A DNA stretch of 64,000 nucleotides. It comes from DASYLJ01 sp964432595. GTDB taxonomy: Bacteria > Desulfobacterota > Binatia > DP-6. The notes below the pieces were generated by a model. The model searched no databases. It was not told the origin of the DNA and saw only the letters and a list, made by a program, of their open reading frames with translations. Position 1 is the stretch's first letter. Each line of letters opens with the position of its first letter. Positions 32,138-43,044 of this stretch are shown here, piece after piece. Both the position numbers and the translations under genes were made by a program. The stretch lies in NCBI GenBank assembly GCA_964432595.1, contig CAYSOF010000008.1:200529-264528 (forward strand). Direction: 5' to 3'.

Positions 32138-33233
32138 GCCGGACGCGCGAGACCGCAGCGGCGCTCGCCGCGGCGGCCGCGCGCTGGCGCGACGACGCGG
32201 CACTGCGGGCCGCCCTGCCCGAGCCGACGCGGCTCTCGCCCGCGATGATCGACGCCGTCGTACCGCTGATCGCGGGCGCGCTCGACGCCGACGCGATGGC
32301 CGAGCTGGTCGCCCGCGAGCTCGGCGACGGGCAGCCCGCGCCGTCGACGGTCGCCTGGGTGCTCGCGTCGAACGTGCCGGCGCTGGCCATTCCCGCGATC
32401 GCGCTCGGCTGCCTCGCCGGGGCCACCGTCGTGGTCAAGTCGGGACGCGCCGACACGGTATCGGCGCCCGCGTTCCATCGCGCGTTGACGGCCGTCGATC
32501 CCGAGTTGGCCGCGACGGTGCACGTCACCTACTGGGCCGGCGGCGATCGCACCGTCGAGGACGACGTGTTCGGACGGGCCGACGTCGTCGTGGCGAGCGG
32601 CAGCGACGCGACGATGGCGGCGCTCGCGCCGCGGCTCGGCGATCGCCTGCTCGCGCACGGTACGCGGGCGAGCTGCATCGTCGTAGGCCCAGATGCCGCC
32701 GAAGTCGCCGACGACGTCGCGGGCGATGTGGCGCGCGACGTCGCCCTGTACGACCAGCGCGGCTGCCTCTCGCCGCACGTCGTCTACGTCGCCGGCGACG
32801 CGACGGCGTTCGCGGCGCGTCTCGCCGCCGCGCTGGCGGCGCAACCGGCGTCCGGACCGGCGACGCTGGAGGAGCGCGCCGCGCGACGCACGCTGCTCGC
32901 CGAGGCCGAGTGGAACGGCGAGACGCTCGTCGGCGACGGTGTGCTCGTCGGTCCTGCGACGCCGTTTCGCCCGACGGGCGGCGGCCGCGTCGTGCGCGTG
33001 CAGGCGGTGCACGACGTCGCGGAGGTGCCGGCGTTGCTGCCCGCGGGCGGGATCGAGTGCGTCGGGTACGCCGGCGCCCTGCCCGACGTCGAGCCGTTCC
33101 GCCGGCTCGGCGTGGCGCGGCTCTGTCCCGTCGGACGGATGCAGGCGCCGGCGCTCGCGTGGCCATGCGGGCAGCACGCGCCGCTGCGCTCGCTGCTGCG
33201 CCTCGAGACGCCGCCCGCGATGCAGGTGGAGAC

Positions 33234-33237
<4 letters not shown>
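32134..33237 (+). CDS. LuxC-like acyl reductase
   Basis: A 367-residue member of the LuxC family (ALDH-like), which reduces an enzyme-bound acyl thioester to an aldehyde with NADPH. Seen: VLASNVPALAIPAI (nucleotide-binding-like loop), VVKSGRAD near 115, the catalytic Cys near 211 in the motif QRGCLSPH, and the C-terminal segment GRMQAPALAWPCGQ. Starts at GTG overlapping the LuxE-like stop as GTGA. Pairing with LuxE and absence of LuxD imply that the acid comes from outside the pathway rather than from acyl-ACP. Confidence 0.83.
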
Positions 33238-34423
<1,186 letters not shown>

Positions 34424-34427
<4 letters not shown>

Positions 34428-35272
34428 TCGCGGGACGGCCGAGTCGAACCGCGATCGCCGCGGCCGAGGCACGAGCGACGCACCGATTCCGCGATCCGCG
34501 TCCGTGGATCCTCGACGACCCGTACGCCATCGTGTTCGCGGGGGACGACTACGCGGCGCTCGCCACGGAAACGATCGCGGCCGCGGGCGAGGCGCACGCC
34601 CGACGGGGACGCGCGGGGGTCGCAACGCGCGGCCGCTGGGTGGAGGATCGGCTCGCGCAGGCACGCGTCGCGCAGTACGTGATCCTCGGCGCCGGGCTCG
34701 ACTCGTTCGCGTGGCGGCGGCCCGACCTGATCGGACCGCTGACGCTGTTCGAAGTCGATCACCCCGCGACGCAGGCGTGGAAGCGCACGCGCGCCGCCGA
34801 GGTCGGCCTGCCGATCCGCGACGGCCACCGCTTCGTCGCGGTCGACTTCCGGACCGACGCACTGTGGCCCGCGCTGCGTGCGGCGGGATTCGACGAGGCG
34901 GCGCCGGCGCTGCTCTCGTGGATCGGCACCACGATGTACCTGCCGGCGTCCGCCGTCGCCGCCATGCTCGAGGCGGTGCGCGCGTGCGCGAGCGGAAGCG
35001 AGATCGCGTTCTCGTACAACATCGCACCCGCCTCCCTCGACGACGAGGCGCGCGCGGCGCTCGCGGCGATGACGGCGCGGGTGGCCGGCATGGGCGAGCC
35101 GTTGCAGTCGTCGTTCGCGCCCGACGAGATCGAAGCGCTCGTCGCCGGCTGCGGCCTCACGGTCGCCGATCATCCGACGACGGACGACCTCGCGCGGCGT
35201 TACTTCGCCGATCGCGCGGACGGACTCCGCCCGCTGATGCTGGAACGACTGCTCGCCGCACGCGTCGGCTAG
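34424..35272 (+). CDS. SAM-dependent methyltransferase (LCM/TIGR00027 type)
   Basis: A 282-residue protein of the leucine carboxyl methyltransferase-like family. Seen: RFRDPRPWILDDPYA near residue 17, the SAM-binding VILGAGLDSFAWRRP near 86, and the FEVDHPATQAWK motif near 106. Related enzymes O-methylate carboxylates or polyketides; the target here is not known. ATG overlaps the aminotransferase stop as ATGA, so it is the last gene of the coupled operon. It may methylate the amine product, or the acid, or an unrelated acceptor. Its stop overlaps the stop of the convergent sigma-factor gene (CTAG). Confidence 0.82.
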
Positions 35273-35925
35273 GTGCATATCTCGTTGATGCGAGCCATCA
35301 CCGCGGCGACGACGCGGTCACACCGATGTCCCGCGAACGCGAAGACGCCATCACTCGAGACGTCGAGCGTCGTGTCGAGGCGCGACCGCATCAGCGCACG
35401 CGCGCGATGCAGTCGCGTCTTCACCGTCGCCTCGGGGACGTCGAGGCAGCTCGCCGTCGCAGCGACGCTCAGTCCTTCCAGGTCGCGCAGGACGAAGACG
35501 GCCCGGTAGGCGACGGGCAGCGCATCGGTGGCTGCCTCCATCGCCGCGATCACCTCGCGCGCGCCGATCTCGTCGTCGGGCGTGCGGCTCGTCGCCGGCT
35601 CGTCGTCCAGCGGGACGTGCTGCCGGCGACGGCGGCCGCGGGCGATGGCCTCGTGGATCGCGATGCGCGTCACCCACGTGGCGAAGGTGGCCCGGCCGGC
35701 GAACTGCCGGAGGTGGGTGTAGGCGCGCACCCACGCGTCCTGCACGACGTCCTCCGCTTCGCTGTCGTCGCGCAGCACGGCACGCGCGGCGCGGAAGAGT
35801 CGCTGATTGTATCGGCGCATGAGCGTCTCGAAGGCCTGCGCGTGCCCAGCCAGGACGTAGGCGACCACGACCGCGTCCGGCTGCACGGCGACGTCGAGCT
35901 GACCGCGATCCGTCGATGGCTGCAC
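35269..35925 (-). CDS. ECF-type RNA polymerase sigma factor
   Basis: A 218-residue sigma70-family factor. The region 2 motif DSEAEDVVQDAWVRAYTHL lies near residues 50-70 and region 4 near 130-180 (LPVAYRAVFVLRDLEGLS, then VPEATVKTRLHRARA, a helix-turn-helix). A ~35-residue tail after region 4 (FAFAGHRCDRVVAAVMARI) is typical of certain ECF groups. No anti-sigma gene is adjacent, so activity may be regulated through that tail. The start GTG at 35925 has GGGGGAG 2 nt upstream. Divergent from a di-heme cytochrome gene, with a perfect palindrome between that is a likely self-promoter. Confidence 0.9.
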   Translation of the reverse strand: MQPSTDRGQLDVAVQPDAVVVAYVLAGHAQAFETLMRRYNQRLFRAARAVLRDDSEAEDVVQDAWVRAYTHLRQFAGRATFATWVTRIAIHEAIARGRRRRQHVPLDDEPATSRTPDDEIGAREVIAAMEAATDALPVAYRAVFVLRDLEGLSVAATASCLDVPEATVKTRLHRARALMRSRLDTTLDVSSDGVFAFAGHRCDRVVAAVMARINEICT

Positions 35926-35964
35926 GTCTCCCCCTGATCCTCTCCATACCGGAGTGGCGAAGCG

Positions 35965-35990
35965 CGGAAAGGTTCCCGGGAACCTTTCCG
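35965..35990. promoter_or_regulatory. 26-bp perfect palindrome with two outward ECF-like -35 elements
   Basis: CGGAAAGGTTCCC at 35965-35977 with its exact complement at 35978-35990. Read outward in either direction it gives GGGAACCTTTCC, and GGAAC is the usual ECF -35 core. Downstream sequence on both sides is also similar (TTTCCG, then about 10 nt, then CACTC). It lies 40 bp upstream of the sigma gene and 35 bp upstream of the cytochrome gene, so it could drive both or bind a dimeric regulator. Confidence 0.65.
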
Positions 35991-36024
35991 ACGCTCGGCA
36001 CTCTGTCGGGATGGAGGTGGCCCC

Positions 36025-37311
36025 ATGACGAGGATTCGCGCGCTCACGCTGGCGGCCGTCGTGCTGCTGGTCCATCCGGCGTCCGTACCCGCCGAGCGTC
36101 CCTTCGACCACGTCGTCGACGCCAACGCGCGCCGCATGGTCGACGAAGGACGGCGCATCTTCCGGCACGACACGTTCGGCGACGAGGCGTTCTGGGGCGG
36201 ACAGCTCCGCCTGCACGAGGCGCTGGCCGGCGTGAGCCCGGCCACGGCGCTGGCCGTCGGCCTCAAGGTCGACGTCGACGCGCTGCCCACCGGGCTGCGC
36301 CGCCAGCTGCGTCGCGGCGCCGTCGATCTCGAGGACCCGGCGACGACCCTGGCGCTGCTGAAGCTCGACGCCGTCATCGGTGTCACGGGCCGGTTCGACG
36401 ACGCCGGGCGGCTCGCGTCGGTGGGTATCCAATGCGCGCTCTGCCACTCGACGGTCGACGACGCGCTCGCGCCCGGTATCGGGAACCGGCTCGACGGCTG
36501 GGCGAACCGCGACCTCGACGTGGGCACGATCGTCTCGCTGGCGCCCGACCTCACTCCGATCGCGACGCAGCTCGGCGTCGACGAAGCGACGGTGCGCGCC
36601 GTCTTGACGAGCTGGGGTCCGGGCCGGTTCGACGCCGAGCTGTTCCTCGACGGCACGGCGTTCCGTCCCGACGACCTCACCGCAGCGGTGCTCATCCCGC
36701 CCGCGTTCGGGCTGGCGGGCGTGAACCTCCACACGTCGACCGGCTGGGGCAGCGTCGCGTACTGGAACGCCTTCGTCGCCAACCTCGCGATGCACGGCCA
36801 GGGCACCTTCGTCGACGCGAGGCTGAACGACCCGACGCAGTTCCCCATCGCCGCGGCGAACGGCTTCGGCAACGTGCGGTCCGAGCCCGATCTGATCACC
36901 GCGAAGCTGCCGGCGCTCCACCTCTACCAGCTGGCGATTCCGGCGCCCGAGCCCCCGAAGGGCAGCTTCGACGCGGCCGCGGCGGCGCGCGGGCGCACCG
37001 TGTTCACGGGCAAGGCGCAGTGCGCGACCTGCCACGTGCCGCCGCTCTACACCGAGCCCGGCTGGAACCTGCACACGGCCGCCGAGATCGGCATCGACGA
37101 TTTCCAGGCGCAGCGCTCGCCCGAGCGGCGCTACCGCACCACGCCCCTCGCCGGGCTGTGGACGCACACGAAGGGCGGCTTCTACCACGACGGCCGCTTC
37201 GCGACGCTCGCCGACGTCGTGCGGCACTACGACCGTACGTTCGGGCTGCAGCTCGCGGACGCCGAGGTCCACGACCTGGTGGAGTTCCTGAAATCGCTGC
37301 CGAACGACTGA
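36025..37311 (+). CDS. Exported di-heme c-type cytochrome (peroxidase-like)
   Basis: A 428-residue periplasmic protein. Signal peptide (about 1-24), two heme-attachment motifs (CALCH near 136-140 and CATCH near 332-336). The second half holds the sequence of MauG/cytochrome c peroxidase-like domains (TTPLAGLWTHTKGGFYHDGRFATL), and the end is a short helix. The wide spacing between the hemes and the long first domain resemble the MauG/RoxA superfamily rather than classical two-domain CcpA. Electron donors or substrate unknown. ATG 36025 has GGAGGTGG upstream. Divergent from the ECF sigma gene and likely its target. Confidence 0.83.
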   Translation: MTRIRALTLAAVVLLVHPASVPAERPFDHVVDANARRMVDEGRRIFRHDTFGDEAFWGGQLRLHEALAGVSPATALAVGLKVDVDALPTGLRRQLRRGAVDLEDPATTLALLKLDAVIGVTGRFDDAGRLASVGIQCALCHSTVDDALAPGIGNRLDGWANRDLDVGTIVSLAPDLTPIATQLGVDEATVRAVLTSWGPGRFDAELFLDGTAFRPDDLTAAVLIPPAFGLAGVNLHTSTGWGSVAYWNAFVANLAMHGQGTFVDARLNDPTQFPIAAANGFGNVRSEPDLITAKLPALHLYQLAIPAPEPPKGSFDAAAAARGRTVFTGKAQCATCHVPPLYTEPGWNLHTAAEIGIDDFQAQRSPERRYRTTPLAGLWTHTKGGFYHDGRFATLADVVRHYDRTFGLQLADAEVHDLVEFLKSLPND

Positions 37312-37330
37312 GCGCCCGCAGTGAGCGCGA

Positions 37331-38071
37331 CTACGCGCGCGCGCGCTGCTTGGCTCGTGCCTCGGCGCGGTCGGGCAGCGGGCCGTGGTACGTCGTGCGA
37401 AGCAGCCAGTCGGCGAAGGGAACCGTCACGTTGAAGTTCCACTTCTGCATCAGCTCGGGCGTGTGGTGCATCGCATGATGCCGCTTCAGGAAGCGGATGA
37501 GGATGCTGTTCCCGATCGGGTTCGACGCGGGCAGGTGGTACGAGAGGTGCAGCCACTCGTAGGCGACGGTGTAGCCCATCGTCGACGCCACCCAGAGCAG
37601 CGCCACGTTGTGCGACACGAGGAACCACAGCGCGATGGTGATCGGCAGCGTCGTGAAGAAGATCGCGATGATGCCGTAGAACGGGATCAGCACGAGCCGG
37701 AACTCCCGCGTCTGCCGCATCGCCATGTCGTCGCGCACGAAGATCACGTGGTGCTCCGGCGTGTGGCGCCAGAAGAGCACCTCGAGCGGCCACGTGCGAC
37801 GGTGCAGCATGTTCCGGTGGATGTGCCACTCGTTGATGTTGATGAGCAGGAGCACGAGCGGGACGGTGAGGAGCTCGAGACCGGTCGGCTGATCGAGCAG
37901 CATGACGGCCAGGGCGATCATGCCGAGCCCGATGGCGGACGGGAACGCGAGGTGCCCCCACGGGCTGTACCACCAGGGGATGCGCGACAGCGCCTCGGCG
38001 CGCACCTTGTCCCGCTTCGAGAGGGGTTGGGTGACCTCGAACGCCGAGGTGTCCATGTCCTTGGGCAGCAC
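37331..38071 (-). CDS. Sterol desaturase/fatty acid hydroxylase-family membrane enzyme
   Basis: A 246-residue membrane protein with three hydrophobic regions and the His boxes of the fatty acid hydroxylase superfamily: HIHRNMLH (about 100-107), HTPEHH (about 119-124), HLSYH (about 186-190) and HHAMHH (about 208-213). These bind a di-iron centre for oxygen-dependent hydroxylation or desaturation of a lipid. Start: a minus-strand promoter (TTGCCG-18-TACTAT) ends 6 nt before GTG 38071, which decides for GTG over the internal ATG 38056; an upstream frame to 38131 would overlap pyrE and the promoter. Substrate unknown. Confidence 0.83.
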   Translation of the reverse strand: MLPKDMDTSAFEVTQPLSKRDKVRAEALSRIPWWYSPWGHLAFPSAIGLGMIALAVMLLDQPTGLELLTVPLVLLLININEWHIHRNMLHRRTWPLEVLFWRHTPEHHVIFVRDDMAMRQTREFRLVLIPFYGIIAIFFTTLPITIALWFLVSHNVALLWVASTMGYTVAYEWLHLSYHLPASNPIGNSILIRFLKRHHAMHHTPELMQKWNFNVTVPFADWLLRTTYHGPLPDRAEARAKQRARA

Positions 38072-38077
38072 GGCCGG

Positions 38078-38107
38078 ATAGTAAAACACGCCGGCGCGGC
38101 GCGGCAA
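38078..38107 (-). promoter_or_regulatory. Leaderless-type promoter that fixes the desaturase start
   Basis: Minus strand: TTGCCG (38107-38102), 18 nt, TACTAT (38083-38078), then 6 nt to GTG 38071. It lies just downstream of the pyrE stop. Confidence 0.6.
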
Positions 38108-38111
38108 TGGG

Positions 38112-38722
38112 TCAGCGGCCCTGAGCAGCAAGAAATTCTCGGCCCTTGCCCACCGTCGTGTCGATCGGGACCTTCCGCTGGCACAGCGGACACTCGGCCG
38201 CCTCCCAGGACTCGAGGGCCAGGTCGATCAACGCCGTGAGGGCCGGGACGCCCACGTCCGCCGCCGTCACGGCGCCGCGATTGCACAGCGCCGTCGCGGC
38301 CACGACCTGCCCCCCAGCCGCGCGCACGGCCGCGACGGCGTCGCGCAGGGACCCGCCGGTGTTGAGGATGTCCTCGACGACCAGCACCCGGCGCCCGGCC
38401 ACCACCCGATCGTAGCCGCGCCGCAGCTCGAGGCCGCCGCCCGCCGCCTTCTCGGCGTAGACGGCGAGGATGCCCAGGTGATGCGCCGTCCACTGCGAGA
38501 GGATGATGCCGCCCATGGCCGGCCCGCAGACCACGTCGGGACGGAACGGCCGCGCGACGTCGGCCATCAGCCGGCACAGCTCGGAGACCCGTTCGGTGTG
38601 CGGGTAGACCGCGTCTTTGTTCACGTAGGCGCTGCCGTGGCGGCCCGACGTGTAGACGACGTGGGTGCCGTTCAGCACGGCGCCGGCGTCGGAGAGGATC
38701 TCGGCGGCACGGATGGCCGGGG

Positions 38723-38726
<4 letters not shown>
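38112..38726 (-). CDS. pyrE: Orotate phosphoribosyltransferase
   Basis: A 204-residue cytoplasmic enzyme that makes OMP from orotate and PRPP in pyrimidine synthesis. Seen: TSGRHGSAYVNKDA near residue 27, the PRPP loop VLVVEDILNTGGS near 110-122, and a C-terminal CPLCQRK. The extra Cys pair (CxxC) near 180-183 is typical of the Thermus-like PyrE subgroup and may bind a metal. ATG 38726 overlaps the prfB stop as ATGA, so the two are translationally coupled, an unusual partner for pyrE. Confidence 0.9.
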
Positions 38727-39866
<1,140 letters not shown>

Positions 39867-39917
39867 GGCGGCGCACGATAGCGGACGCAGGCGGGGCAGG
39901 CGAGCCGGACGCGTCGC

Positions 39918-40349
39918 TCAGTCGGTTGGGGGGTTCGCCGCAGGAACCTCGAGAATGGCGGTCGCGGTCGCCGACGCCACCCGCAGGAACAGCGCCCGCT
40001 GCGACGGCTTCATGGCGCGGTACCAGTCCATCAACGCGACGAGCCCCGTATCGAGGTCGGATCCCGAGGCGTGGCTGCCGGCGGCGGTCAGATCGACGAG
40101 GGCGCCCATATCCTGGGGGAGCTCCGAACGCGGCATCGTGGCCAGCGGTGCCCGCAACGCCGCCAGCACGCGCAGGACACCGACGAGCGGCGTCGACAGG
40201 CCGCGTGCCGACTCGAGCCGGCTGACGGCGCCCTGGCTGACGCCGGCCAGGTGCGCGAGCTCCGCCTGCGAAATGCCGGCGAGCTCCCGAGCGCGACGGA
40301 TCGCGCTGCCGAGTCCTTGCATCCACACCTTCCATTCACGGTGGGGCAT
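39918..40349 (-). CDS. XRE-family transcriptional regulator
   Basis: A 143-residue protein with an N-terminal helix-turn-helix of the Cro/C1 type (RRARELAGISQAELAHLAGVSQGAVSRLE, residues about 18-45) and a C-terminal helical part (about 70-143) that could dimerise or sense a ligand. ATG 40349 has GGAGG 5 nt upstream. Divergent from modABC, with a 104-bp shared control region that includes the 10-bp palindrome CAAGCGCTTG on the modA -35. It probably regulates molybdate uptake and itself, but it is not a ModE homologue. Confidence 0.83.
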   Translation of the reverse strand: MPHREWKVWMQGLGSAIRRARELAGISQAELAHLAGVSQGAVSRLESARGLSTPLVGVLRVLAALRAPLATMPRSELPQDMGALVDLTAAGSHASGSDLDTGLVALMDWYRAMKPSQRALFLRVASATATAILEVPAANPPTD

Positions 40350-40417
40350 CGAGCCTCCAGGCGTTCGCGCTGGCGTTGCAGCCGTCATTCCACTCTCGCC
40401 GGAGGAGGCGCAAGCGC

Positions 40418-40446
40418 TTGACCTGAGCAACCGGCGCGCATACCGC
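40418..40446 (+). promoter_or_regulatory. modA promoter with overlapping palindromic operator
   Basis: TTGACC (40418-40423), 17 nt, TACCGC (40441-40446), then 7 nt to ATG 40454. The perfect palindrome CAAGCGCTTG (40411-40420) overlaps the -35, a good position for repression by the divergent XRE protein. Confidence 0.55.
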
Positions 40447-40453
40447 ACCGACC

Positions 40454-41188
40454 ATGACGCGATTCCTGGCGCTGCTCGTGGGCCTCGTCCTGTCCACGGT
40501 CGCCGCCGCGGAAGAGCTTCTCGTCTTCGGCGCCGCCAGCCTGACGGACGCGCTGACGACCATCGGCCGGTCGTACCCGTCGCCGGTCGCGCTCAGCTTC
40601 GGCGCGTCGAACGACCTCGCGCGCCAGATCCGTGCGGGCGCGCCCGCCGACGTGTTCTTCTCGGCGGACGTGGAGCAGGTGAACGGCCTCGAGCTGGACG
40701 GCCTCGTCGTTCCGGGCACGCGGCGCGACGTCCTGTCGAACGTGCTCGTCGTGATCGTTCCCAAGGACTCCACGCTGACGATCGGCGGTCCGGCCGACCT
40801 GGTGAAGGCTCCGCGGCTGTCGCTCGCGAACCCGGACGGCGTTCCCGCCGGCAGGTACGCGCGCGCGTGGCTGCAGTCGCAGGGCGTCTGGGACCGGATC
40901 GCTCCGCACGTGGTCCCAGCCGCGGACGTGCGCGGCGCGCTCGCCGGCGTCGCGTCGGGCAACCTCGACGCGGGGATCGTCTACCGCACGGACGCCGCGA
41001 TCTCGAAGGACGTGAAGATCGCGTACGAGGTCCCGCGCGCGGACGGCCCGGCCGTCGTCTATGCGCTCGCGGCCGTGAAGGCGTCGAAGCAGCCGGACGC
41101 GGCCGCGAAGCTCGCGACCCATCTCGCCGGCCCGGAAGCGATGGCGGTCTACGAGCGCTTCGGGTTCGTCCCGCTCTCCGCCCGGTGA
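40454..41188 (+). CDS. modA: Molybdate ABC transporter substrate-binding protein
   Basis: A 244-residue periplasmic protein with a signal peptide (about 1-19). It has the ModA pattern FGAASLTDAL near residue 25, the oxyanion-binding SFGASNDLARQI near 50, and ADVFFSADV near 66. Captures molybdate or tungstate for the following permease and ATPase. Last codon is one nucleotide before modB (TGATG overlap). Confidence 0.93.
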   Translation: MTRFLALLVGLVLSTVAAAEELLVFGAASLTDALTTIGRSYPSPVALSFGASNDLARQIRAGAPADVFFSADVEQVNGLELDGLVVPGTRRDVLSNVLVVIVPKDSTLTIGGPADLVKAPRLSLANPDGVPAGRYARAWLQSQGVWDRIAPHVVPAADVRGALAGVASGNLDAGIVYRTDAAISKDVKIAYEVPRADGPAVVYALAAVKASKQPDAAAKLATHLAGPEAMAVYERFGFVPLSAR

Positions 41189-41868
41189 TGCCGGCGAGCG
41201 AAGCGCTCGACGTCGTCCTCTTCACGCTGCGCATCGCCGCGCTCGGCACGGCGCTTCTCCTCGTCCCCGGCATCGCGGTCGCGTACGCCCTCGCGCGCTA
41301 CGACGGTCCGGGCAAGGGCGCCCTCGAGACGGTCCTCGCCCTGCCGCTCGTGTTGCCGCCGACGGCCGTCGGCCTCGTCCTGCTCGACCTCCTCGCACGC
41401 AACGGGCCGTTCGGCGGCTGGCTCGTCGGCCACGGCATCGAGATCCTCTTCACGTGGAAGGCGGTCCTGCTGGCGACGATGGTCATGTCGTTTCCCCTGC
41501 TCGTCCGCTCGGCGCGCACGGCGTTCGAGGAGGTCGACCCGCGGCTCGTCGGCATCGCGCGCACGCTGGGCTGCCGGCCGCTCGCGGCGTTCCTCCGCGT
41601 CACGCTGCCGCTCGCATGGCGCGGAATCCTCGCCGGCGCCGTGCTCGCGTTCGCGCGCGCGCTCGGCGAGTTCGGCGCGACGGTGATGGTGGCGGGCAAC
41701 ATCCCCGGCCGGACGCAGACGCTGGCGCTCGCGATCTTCGCCGACACGCAGGCGGGCCGCGACGCGGACGCGCGCTGGCTCGCCGCCATCACCGTCGCGC
41801 TGGCGTTCGTCATGCTGTGGACGGCCGAGCTGGTCACCCGCCGCCGCGGCCGCCGGAGCGCCGCATGA
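41188..41868 (+). CDS. modB: Molybdate ABC transporter permease
   Basis: A 226-residue inner-membrane permease. Five or six hydrophobic helices, and the EAA loop motif (RTLGCRPLAAFLRVTLPLAWRGI near 125-148), which contacts the ModC ATPase; the ARALGEFGATVMVAGN motif near 156 is characteristic of ModB/CysT-type permeases. ATG 41188 overlaps the modA stop by one nucleotide and its own stop overlaps modC as ATGA. Confidence 0.93.
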   Translation: MPASEALDVVLFTLRIAALGTALLLVPGIAVAYALARYDGPGKGALETVLALPLVLPPTAVGLVLLDLLARNGPFGGWLVGHGIEILFTWKAVLLATMVMSFPLLVRSARTAFEEVDPRLVGIARTLGCRPLAAFLRVTLPLAWRGILAGAVLAFARALGEFGATVMVAGNIPGRTQTLALAIFADTQAGRDADARWLAAITVALAFVMLWTAELVTRRRGRRSAA

Positions 41869-42920
41869 TCACGCTCGACGTCACGCTGCCGCTCGCACCG
41901 TTCGCGCTGCAGGTCGCGGCTCGCCTCGCGGGCGGCGTGACGGCGATCATGGGGCCGTCCGGATCCGGCAAGACGTCGTTGCTGGAGGCGGTCGCGGGAC
42001 TGCGCCCGCGCGCCCGCGGCCGCATCGTCGTCGGCGACGACGTGCTGCTCGACGACGCCGCAGGCGTGCGGCTGCCCCCCGAGCGCCGCCACGTCGGCTA
42101 CGTTCCGCAGGACGCCGGGCTCTTCCCGCATCTGACCGCGCGCGCGAACGTGGCCTTCGGTGCGCGCGGCGACGTGCGCGCCGCCGTCGAGACCCTCGAG
42201 CTGGCGCCGTTGCTCGACCGCCATCCCGCGACGCTCTCCGGCGGCGAGCGCCAGCGCGTGGCGCTCGCACGCGCGCTGGCGACGAGGCCGCGCGTCCTGC
42301 TGCTCGACGAGCCGCTTGCGGCGCTCGACGTCGCATTGCGCGAGCGCATCGTGCCGTACCTCCTGCGCATCCGCGACGAGTGGCGCGTGCCCATCCTCTA
42401 CGTCACGCACAACGTCGGCGAGACGCTCGCGCTCGCCGACACGGTGCTCGCGCTGCGCGCGGGCCGCGTCGTCGCGCAGGCGCCGCCGCGCGAGCTGCTC
42501 GGCTCGCCGGCGCTCGCCGGTGCGGCCGACGCGGGCATCGAGAACCTGCTGCGCGGACGGGTCGTCGCGCACGACCCGGAGGCGGGCGTCACCCGCGTCG
42601 CCGTCGGCGACGCGACGATGCTCACCGTACCGCTCGCGTCGACCCACGAGACTGGCGCGTCCGTGACGCTCGTGGTCCGAGCCGAGGACGTGCTCGTCGC
42701 GGTCGAGGCGCCACGCGGCCTCTCGGCGCGCAACGTCCTGCCGGCGACCGTCGAGTCGCTCGATCGTGCCGGCGCCGACGTCCTGCTGCGGTGTCGGCCG
42801 GACGGTCCCGGCGCGGCGTGGGTCGTGCGCCTGACGCCATCCGCGGTGTCGGCGCTCGACGTCGGCCCCGGCCGCCGGCTCTGGCTCGCCGTGAAGAGCC
42901 ACTCGATCCGCGTCACCTGA
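41865..42920 (+). CDS. modC: Molybdate ABC transporter ATPase
   Basis: A 351-residue ATP-binding subunit. Walker A GPSGSGKT near 29-36, the signature LSGGERQRVALARALA near 123, Walker B LLLDEPLAALD near 148, and an H-loop VTHN. The C-terminal ~130 residues form TOBE-like molybdate-binding domains, as in E. coli ModC. Third gene of the modABC operon. No moa/moe genes are in the window, so the use of molybdenum is not shown here. Confidence 0.93.
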   Translation: MITLDVTLPLAPFALQVAARLAGGVTAIMGPSGSGKTSLLEAVAGLRPRARGRIVVGDDVLLDDAAGVRLPPERRHVGYVPQDAGLFPHLTARANVAFGARGDVRAAVETLELAPLLDRHPATLSGGERQRVALARALATRPRVLLLDEPLAALDVALRERIVPYLLRIRDEWRVPILYVTHNVGETLALADTVLALRAGRVVAQAPPRELLGSPALAGAADAGIENLLRGRVVAHDPEAGVTRVAVGDATMLTVPLASTHETGASVTLVVRAEDVLVAVEAPRGLSARNVLPATVESLDRAGADVLLRCRPDGPGAAWVVRLTPSAVSALDVGPGRRLWLAVKSHSIRVT

Positions 42921-43044
42921 CGGGCTGGCACGCACGATGCTTCGGCGGCGCGCGGCACGCAGTCGGCGCCGAGTTTTCGTGCAGGACCGTCAGGGATTCC
43001 GGTCGTCCGTGTCGGACGATCTGACACGCAGCGGGAGGGGGACG

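Noticed and set aside
38056..38058. ATG as start of the desaturase-like gene
   Set aside because: The AAGGA upstream is only one or two nucleotides away, too close; the promoter at 38078-38107 fits GTG 38071 instead.
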